Assembly (NCBI GenBank): GCA_016648135.1
Contig: JADDOH010004258.1
Coordinates: forward strand, 62,001-126,000
Direction: 5' to 3'
DNA from: Agrypnia vestita
Lineage: Eukaryota; Arthropoda; Insecta; Trichoptera; Phryganeidae
Length of the DNA: 64,000 nucleotides
Every line of letters starts with the position of its first letter. Position 1 is the stretch's first letter. The notes under the pieces are model-generated. The model ran no database searches. It had not been told where the DNA came from and worked only from the letters and a program-made list of their open reading frames with translations. Positions 58,036 through 64,000 of this stretch are shown here, in pieces. Both the position numbers and the translations under genes were made by a program.

Positions 58036-61000
58036 TAAGTGAGACTTCTTGAACAGATAGAGATTTTTAATCACAGAATAAATAAGATCTCCATTAATTA
58101 ACAATTTTAAAATTCACAAATATTTTAAGAATATAAAAAATGGACATCAAATTTTAGGATTCGATTATGTTGAAATATTTCTTGTTATAATTTTACCAAA
58201 GATTTGCAACAAGATTATCATTTATTAAAAACATCACTAGTGTCGAACATAATTATAACCATGAATCATGCGAAGATTTATGAAAATTTTCAAAACTATA
58301 TTTTTTTCTTTCTTTTCTTGTGTTGTATATTATATAACTGTCCTTTTCTATATAGATATTACCATTGATATAAAATTAAAATATCAATATTGAATAGAAT
58401 TTTTATTTGGAGTCGTAAAATAATTATACAAACCTGCAGATTTCCCTTGAATAATGTTATTTCTTTTCATTGCACATCCAAAAATTACACAGTTGTCTTT
58501 TAATACATATAAAAATAAATATCATTTTACTTGGACAAAAAATATGAAAATTAATTTAATAATAATAATAAGTTTCTGAAACAAAATTTAGCCTACCTGC
58601 TTGAAATGCTTGATTTCTTTAAGCACATTTTGGCTGTGTATTCTGTGGATCCACCTATACTTTGTTTAAATTCTAGACGTCGATATTGACAATACATTTA
58701 TCATTGTCTCTTTCTATCATAATGTTTCACTCTAGTAATTATCATGGCATATATGACGAAATTTCATGTCACTTGATATTACACTAACTTTTTTCCATGT
58801 GTATTAGGTTTTGTTTATTATTTCTGTCCTTACTTTATTTCGAAGTTCCTTCATTTCTATGTATGTGTGCAAAGATTTCTTGATACCCAAGATATGGCAA
58901 TTAATTAAACAAAAATGTAATTAATATTTAAATAACTTCTATTCCATCCCCTCTTCTGTGCTAATTAACCCCGCCCTTGCACTCATCCCACTCTAATCTC
59001 CTCTCCACTCCTCAACCCTACGTGGTCCTTTAGTCTTAAGTATTAGTAACATTAGTGAAGACAATATGAAAACGTTATTATTATTATAAATAACAATTAG
59101 TGAAATTAAAAAGTGTTGTAATTATTTTTAAACACAATGTAACATAGAAAGTCTTATTTTTAAATTGTTATACCTAAAGGCCACACTGCCAAAACCAGGG
59201 CGATCAAAAATACTGGCGGGTTCCTGTAACATCACCTCCTGACCCAATCCACTGTCATCTGCTGCCAGGAAATCAGGCTGGCTCGCTGATCTGGTAAATG
59301 AAAAAAAAAATAGTAAAATTAGAAATTTGACTTGACAACATTGTCTATTAAAAAATTCCAGACAATCAAGTTGTTCAAATATTTCAAGAAATCTAATTTG
59401 TCAAAAAGTTTCACGCTTTCGAGCAGAACTTCATTATATTGCAAGTAATAACAGATTTAAATGTTGCTCAGTATATTAATCAAATTTGATAAAAAAAAAA
59501 AAAATTACACACCTGGTTAATACAGATTTTCTAGGAGCTTCAATTCCATCTTGAGCTTCCTCATCTTCCACAGAAAAGACATCGGCGATCTTCCCCCTTT
59601 GGTGGGGTCCAGCAGCGGCGAAGGTCCCCACGTACATCACCTCGGAGTCCCTGCGCAATCCTGTCAGGGACCGGATTGAGCGTTTGCCATCCATCTCAAC
59701 CTCACCAACCTAAAAATATTAAAATTTTCAAAATGTTCAATTTTGGCTAAAGAAAGATCTAGAAAATTTATACTGGAATTATTTATTTATTATTTATATA
59801 TTATTTGACCGTGAAAGGAATTAAGGAGTAAAAGGAATGTTTTTAGTTAACGCTCTGTGCACCTGTCAAAATATACCCATAAACCTGTTATACCCATAAA
59901 CAATAACACAACGAAACAATGTGCGGAGTAATTTAATTGTCTTTCTTAAATAGAAAGAGGTCTACCTTGAAGTCATCGACATTCTTGTTGACCGTTCCAT
60001 TCCTCAATTTGCTGGCCATTGCCTTTTTCTGCACTGCACTCTTGCCTCTGGGACCTCCCGACACTGTTCCCACCAGAGCGCTGAAGGTTGGTGGGGCATT
60101 GTCATCCACAGCAGTCAGGTTTCCTGAGTTGAGCGAAAGTTTATACATACAAATATATTACAGACGTAAGTATTTTAAATAATATATAATGTTAAATAAT
60201 ACATACATATAGGTAGTAATAACTTTTTTACCAGAGAGTGGTAGACAGGACTTTCTAGGGTCTGGGTCTTGAATAATATTTAAGAATATTATTGATTGAC
60301 ATGGCAGTAGCTTTGTGGTGTAACTAGTTATTTCATATAATCCACTCATTTCCAATAAATTTAATTTCTGAATTAAGAAGGATTTTACCGATGTTGTTTT
60401 TAGTGTAAAACGCAGTTTTTACAAGTATGGGGAAATTGTTTGTAATTTTGTTTTGTTTGTAAATTGTGACAGCAAATATATAGGCCAAACTGCGAGAAAC
60501 TAAAATATATGAATATAGTTTACAGAACAATAATTTCTCAGAATTCGTCAACCACATAATTAGTACCAACCATTCCTTCAATAACTTTAGACTAAAATTG
60601 ATAAAAATGATTGATAAAATGAACAGTTTGGAAACTGTGGAAATCTAAAAAAACTTAAATTCAGAGGAAACACTCATAAACAACATCACATTCCAACAGA
60701 TGTCTCCGATCCTTGACATCTTTCCGTTAAAGCCCAAAAAATTCTCCCCACTGCTCCGTGACCGGCTGCTGCACTCGATTAAGAGGAGAAAATTTCTGTC
60801 TTTAGTTTTGTTGTAATTTTTTTTTAAATAGAGCTGCGAACACGGAATATGTGTCACATCAATATTCTCACTATTCTTAAACTAAGCCAAAAGCTTGTGC
60901 TAAACCAGCAAGCTACTCATTATTTATTACACCTGATGATGAGGGGCTGCTCCTCTCAAAACTATAGTTGTGATAAATTTAACTCAACGTGTGTGCATTT

Positions 61001-62761
61001 ACAAAGTTTAATTTAGTGTAAATCAAAATATTTAAAAGTTTTTTTTATGTTAGTATTTGAACTTCCGCTTAGTTTTGTTTCCGAATATTTTACAATTTAA
61101 GCATTGTATACGTTTGTATCTACTAAAAAAACATCTTTTAGTAGATACAACCGGCCCTAAGTATAATGCTCTGTGAAAATAGGGATAGTAAAATAACTTA
61201 GCTGGGGATAAAAAGTACAAAAGAAATATATTTGGCTTATAAAAAATGTGAGCTTACCTTGGCTAGAAGACCGGCTGATCTTCTGTTTAAGCGCCATCAA
61301 AACAGTACTCGGCCTATGAGGCATGGGTTTAATATTGTCTTCAACGTTAGTTGCGTAAAGTCCACCGTTCTCCCATTCTCTATTCAGCTTCCTCATCTCC
61401 TTGCCCGCCAGCATATCGGCCTTTGACTGTCTCTTGTTGTAGGACTTTAATGTTTTCTCGCTGTCTTTTTTCGCTTTTTCTTTCATAGATTTTGCCTTTT
61501 TTCTGGAAAGTACGTACAAAGTTTCAATATAAAAAATAATTTTGCCAACTTGGTGAGAAGAAATTGTCAAAAAATAAAATATATATTAGTAAATGAGAAT
61601 ATTCTTCTAAACAATGAAAAGTGGAATATGTGAACCAAATGTACACAATTTTCCTATTAATTCTAGATGTTTGTGTAAACAATTACATATTAGCATTTAA
61701 ATAGCTTTCCAGACTTGCATATTATTAGACCACGGTTTGATTCTTATATTGCATTATTCTACTAACATCACATCATTAAAGAGCAAAATCTTTCTCACTT
61801 ATTCATAATGAGTATCAGGACAAGACAAAAAAATAAGACGGACATTTCAAATGGATCTTTCTAATAAAAAAACTAACCCATAAAAACCAAGTTTTTATTA
61901 TCTTTCTCATTTACTGGTTGAAACTGGTTTCGCGCCTACCCCACGCGTCGGGCTCGAGTTGGGTGACGCTACGAAAGGGAGTAATAAAAAATTTCGAAAT
62001 ATCCAAAATTATGATAATTATTAAAAAAAAAAAATGAAAATTTGTTAGATCATTTTAATCATCGTCACGAGTCTACCTGCAAAGTTTCAGCTCGATTGGA
62101 TCACGGGAAAAGGGTTAAAAATCAATCCAAAATTTTTTCGGCAGACAAGCAGACGCTACGAGTTAAAAGAAAGGGAGAAAAAATAGATGTTCCATTTAAA
62201 ACAAATGTATATAGATGAAATTTAACAACTTTCTATAGTCACTTTAGCGAAAGTGGTAAAGTTGACAATCAACATTAGAAGGTTCCGGGTGTGACTATAT
62301 TTTTTTGAATGATAGATTGTTTAAATGTAAATGTATCCATGTGATTCATTTAATTTTTTTTTTAATAATGTCAGTTTTTCTCTTGCAATCAAGTACGGTA
62401 AATATTGATAATATTAAAGAGATGCCAATATTTTTCATAAGCCGTGAAATAAATCAGCACAATATACAGCACTTGGTGTAATTTTATTACTATCTAATTC
62501 TTCGAGAAGAAAGGCAATGAACAATGATGAATTTCCTACTTGTCAGTATTTTCTAATTTGGCTGCCACGGAGTCTAGATATCTCAGGATGTCATCTCGGC
62601 TGTTGATGGCTGCAAGTTCCTGGGCGGTGTGATTGTCGATATCTGCGGCGTACAGGTTGGCCCCGAAGTTCACCAGGAACGTGACACATTCCTTGTGACC
62701 CCGGGCCGCAGCCAAGTGGAGAGCCGTGTTCCCAAAGTGATCAGCTTTGTCTGGGTCGCCA
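56095..62761 (-). CDS. Sans: Sans (USH1G orthologue), 5' end outside window
   Basis: Seven exons join on the minus strand: 62,761-62,540, 61,502-61,258, 60,123-59,966, 59,709-59,513, 59,290-59,174, 57,616-57,450 and 56,360-56,095. All introns are GT-AG and all phases agree. About 456 residues are visible: ankyrin repeats (1-67), a Lys/Arg/Glu-rich helix (68-125), a linker with KRSIRSLTGLRRDSEVMYVG (about 215-234) and DRPGFGSVAFR (303-313), a SAM domain (387-445) and a C-terminal PDZ ligand, IDTAL. Order, motifs and length match USH1G/SANS, a scaffold that ties myosin VII and harmonin complexes in actin-based protrusions. In insects Sans works with myosin VIIa. The missing part is about the first 60 residues. 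Confidence 0.94.
56720..56931. mobile_element. TA-flanked MITE, copy 2, in a Sans intron
   Basis: 212 bp with ends GTGATGGTTAAACCATTATT and AGTTAAAATACCATCAC, TA on both sides (56,718-56,719; 56,932-56,933). Homologous to 2,261-2,461, sharing internal GCCCGTCGAA and AAAATCAGTT. Sits in the last intron of Sans. Confidence 0.8.
57450..57616 (-). CDS. Sans: Sans exon: Ser/Pro-rich linker
   Basis: Between GTTTCTAG and ACAG|GTGAGA. Encodes (R)RSITATLNSMSPGHGHPPP, AHGEELSIGSAGSLAARQRS and KPRWSDDTLT. Probably disordered. The 131-codon frame on the plus strand here is its antisense shadow. Confidence 0.9.
57908..58010 (+). repeat. Dispersed repeat family A, diverged copy
   Basis: ATTGGTGAACGTTGCATTGT, GTGATCACTGAACCCAGCTC and GTAC.GGTTGTTAGCCCT.. 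with CCACTTTTCTCAT match 35,270-35,330 and 267-355. Intronic in Sans. Confidence 0.55.
58005..58038. repeat. (TA)n microsatellite
   Basis: About 14 TA units, interrupted by one C, in a Sans intron. Confidence 0.9.
59174..59290 (-). CDS. Sans: Sans exon: conserved DSGLG / RPGFG block
   Basis: Encodes (R)SASQPDFLAADDSGLGQE, VMLQEPASIFDRPGFGSVAF. The DSG...F.RPG(L/F)G..(V)FR pattern is a conserved short motif of SANS proteins. Phase 2 at both ends. Confidence 0.92.
59513..59709 (-). CDS. Sans: Sans exon: KRSIRSLTGL linker
   Basis: Starts after TATTTTTAG and ends ACCAG|GTGTGT. Encodes VGEVEMDGKRSIRSLTGLRR, DSEVMYVGTFAAAGPHQRGK and IADVFSVEDEEA, aligned with the conserved RKS.RSLSGL..G(D)SDVMFV region of vertebrate SANS. 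Confidence 0.93.
59966..60123 (-). CDS. Sans: Sans exon: central basic linker
   Basis: Between CAACTCAG and TTCAAG|GTAGAC. Encodes (G)NLTAVDDNAPPTFSALVG, TVSGGPRGKSAVQKKAMASK and LRNGTVNKNVDDFK. The RGK..VQKK piece matches the RGKTKMQKK segment of vertebrate SANS. Confidence 0.92.
60826..60915 (-). repeat. SINE fragment, minus strand, in a Sans intron
   Basis: TGCGAACACGGAATATGTGT, CACATCAATATTCTCACTAT and AACTAAGCCAAAAGCTTGTG are the inverse of the SINE body at 18,861. Confidence 0.7.
61118..61150. repeat. Small hairpin
   Basis: TGTATCTACTAAAA and TTTTAGTAGATACA are inverted around AAACATC in a Sans intron. Confidence 0.6.
61258..61502 (-). CDS. Sans: Sans exon: charged helical segment
   Basis: Follows ACTTTCCAG and ends CAAG|GTAAGC. 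Encodes KKAKSMKEKAKKDSEKTLKS, YNKRQSKADMLAGKEMRKLN and PHRPSTVLMALKQKISRSSS. The Lys/Glu alternation suggests a coiled coil, in the same place as the charged helix of SANS. It joins the ankyrin exon through a split AA|A codon. Confidence 0.92.
61872..62183 (-). repeat. Dispersed repeat with ACTTCCTTT-like start, copy 3
   Basis: On the minus strand it reads CTTTCTTTTAACTCGTAGCG, GTGATCCAATCGAGCTGAAA and ends AAAAACTTGGTTTTTATGGG, the same order as 8,296-8,607. In a Sans intron. Confidence 0.65.
62540..62761 (-). CDS. Sans: Sans exon: ankyrin repeats
   Basis: After GATTTTCAG it encodes GDPDKADHFGNTALHLAAAR, GHKECVTFLVNFGANLYAAD and NHTAQELAAINSRDDILRYL. Donor is GACAA|GTAGGA; without splicing the frame meets TAG one codon later. 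Matches ankyrin repeats 2-3 of USH1G nearly residue by residue in key positions. Confidence 0.95.
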
Positions 62762-62769
62762 CTGAAAAT

Positions 62770-63515
62770 CAGAATAATTGTTACATATTACTATTGCATA
62801 CGTGGAGGAATAAAGATATGAGAACAGACAGCAAGGTATGCATTTAATAACCTGTGTGCGATCTGTCTGTACGTTCCAGCTCCGAAAAAGGACTGATCAA
62901 TGTCTATCCGACTATGAAATCCCTTCCCGGAACCACAAAAATTTCAATTCACCTTTGCCGGCTAAAATAACTGATTCGTCGATAGTTCGAAATTAAGAAG
63001 TTTATCTGTTTTAATGTTCCCGGAGAATTCATCAAAGCAAAGAAAGCTTTTAGAATTTCACCTTCACTGGTGATGTCGTTGTAAGATTATATTTATATAA
63101 AATAAAACACGAAAATTGGATTTGATTATGCACAGCCAAAGAGAAAATTTTTCGAAAAAGCAACCAAAAGAACATCTAAAACGAGTACGATGCTCCGTAG
63201 CTATCTCGACAACTGATTCTAAAATAATACTCCGTTTTTTCGAAAATTTCCCCTTTTATAGCCATTCGACATTTATTTTTTCAAAACAATATATAAAAAC
63301 ACAAATATCATTTTTGTTCTAAACATTTCAACATTAAAATTTTTCATAAATAAAATTAATATTAGTAAGTTCTTACTCACATAAATAATAAAAACACAAT
63401 TTTATTTGATAAACAAGTACATAACATAAAAACAGTATCAATTTTGAAGACATTTTCATTATGTACAGCATTGCCAAATTCTTTGTAGAAGGTTGAAGTT
63501 TCATAAATTCACTTA
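62770..63515. other. No exon found; Sans intron or upstream sequence
   Basis: I looked on the minus strand for the first ankyrin exon of Sans and did not find it. AT-rich spacer. Confidence 0.5.
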
Positions 63516-63519
63516 GGAA

Positions 63520-63890
63520 TGAAATATTTTGGAAGCAACACCATCCTCACATATGATATTGAAGGGAGAGCGGACACTATCAATACAAAGAGCATGCTAA
63601 GAACAACTCAAATGAGAACTTTGCGGGCAATTGCCGGGAAGACTCCGCATGATCGCGTGAGGAATACAGCAAACCGAGAAGTCTGCGAGGTTTAAGATAT
63701 GGTCAGACGGGGTAACAGCGTCGACGATATTGGTAGCAACACATACAAAGAATTAATACAAGAATTCTGCACATAGCTCTGCATGGCATACCAGATGTAC
63801 AGCATCCACCCAGAGAGAGAGCCCCAAAGCAATGGAGAGATAGCTGGAATTCAGCATCACAAGAGGAAACTCCTGCACAAACAGACTTTT
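63520..63890 (+). pseudogene. LINE ORF2 C-terminal relic
   Basis: The plus strand encodes SMLRTTQMRTLRAIAGKTPH, DRVRNTANREVCEV then TAA, VRRGNS, and in another frame PERAPKQWRDSWNSASQEE. This block order (RT thumb MRTLR..AGKT..DR.RN, then a RPPKRW-like tail) marks a non-LTR retrotransposon end. A stop and at least one frame change show decay. Confidence 0.75.
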
Positions 63891-64000
63891 GAGTATAAAT
63901 AAAGTTTAAGAAGACTAATGCATTTAAAATACTACAAGTATAAAAAAGTCTTCCACCAATCACCCACTGACAGATTGAATAATAAAGATTCTTAACGAGC

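Overview
The window looks like AT-rich, repeat-dense insect nuclear DNA, most likely from a moth or butterfly. The reasons are split genes with GT-AG introns, a cecropia-type mariner, short tRNA-derived SINEs, a Helitron-like 3' end, and many decayed non-LTR retrotransposon tails of the kind common in Lepidoptera. The species cannot be named from the sequence alone. No bacterial-style genes, CRISPR array or functional tRNA/rRNA genes were seen.

Region 1 (about 1-41,240) holds no host coding exon that I could support. It is a graveyard of mobile elements: LINE tails at 4.35, 8.7, 15.3, 15.8, 17.5, 18.5-19.2 and 25.1 kb; an internally deleted mariner at 14.2 kb and a nearly complete one at 39.8 kb; solo-LTR-like repeats at 2.8 and 7.0 kb; MITEs, long foldback elements and a short Helitron. 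Two CpG-richer patches (27.2 and 32.4 kb) look like promoters or first exons and could serve the gene that follows.

Region 2 (41,243-about 52,600, plus strand) carries the 3' part of a claudin-like four-transmembrane protein gene. Its fourth exon exists in two versions of identical length (166 nt) and phase, 46,334-46,499 and 47,629-47,794, which should be mutually exclusive. The last exon ends in TGA (50,011) but the same frame stays open for another 243 codons to 50,745, so a C-terminally extended isoform by stop-codon readthrough or by an in-frame alternative acceptor is likely. The intron after the first visible exon contains a TIR transposon of a family I cannot name, with coding remnants.

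Region 3 (56,095-62,761, minus strand) carries seven exons of the Sans/USH1G scaffold gene: ankyrin repeats, a basic coiled-coil-like stretch, a central linker, a SAM domain and a C-terminal PDZ ligand. Its first exon or exons lie beyond the right edge. The two host genes are arranged tail to tail, about 3.5 kb apart. A LINE tail occupies 63.5-63.9 kb.

The most interesting items are the mutually exclusive exon pair and the readthrough extension of the claudin-like gene, followed by the 42.6-43.9 kb TIR element, the hairpin array at 12.25-12.45 kb, and several nested insertions whose order can be read directly.
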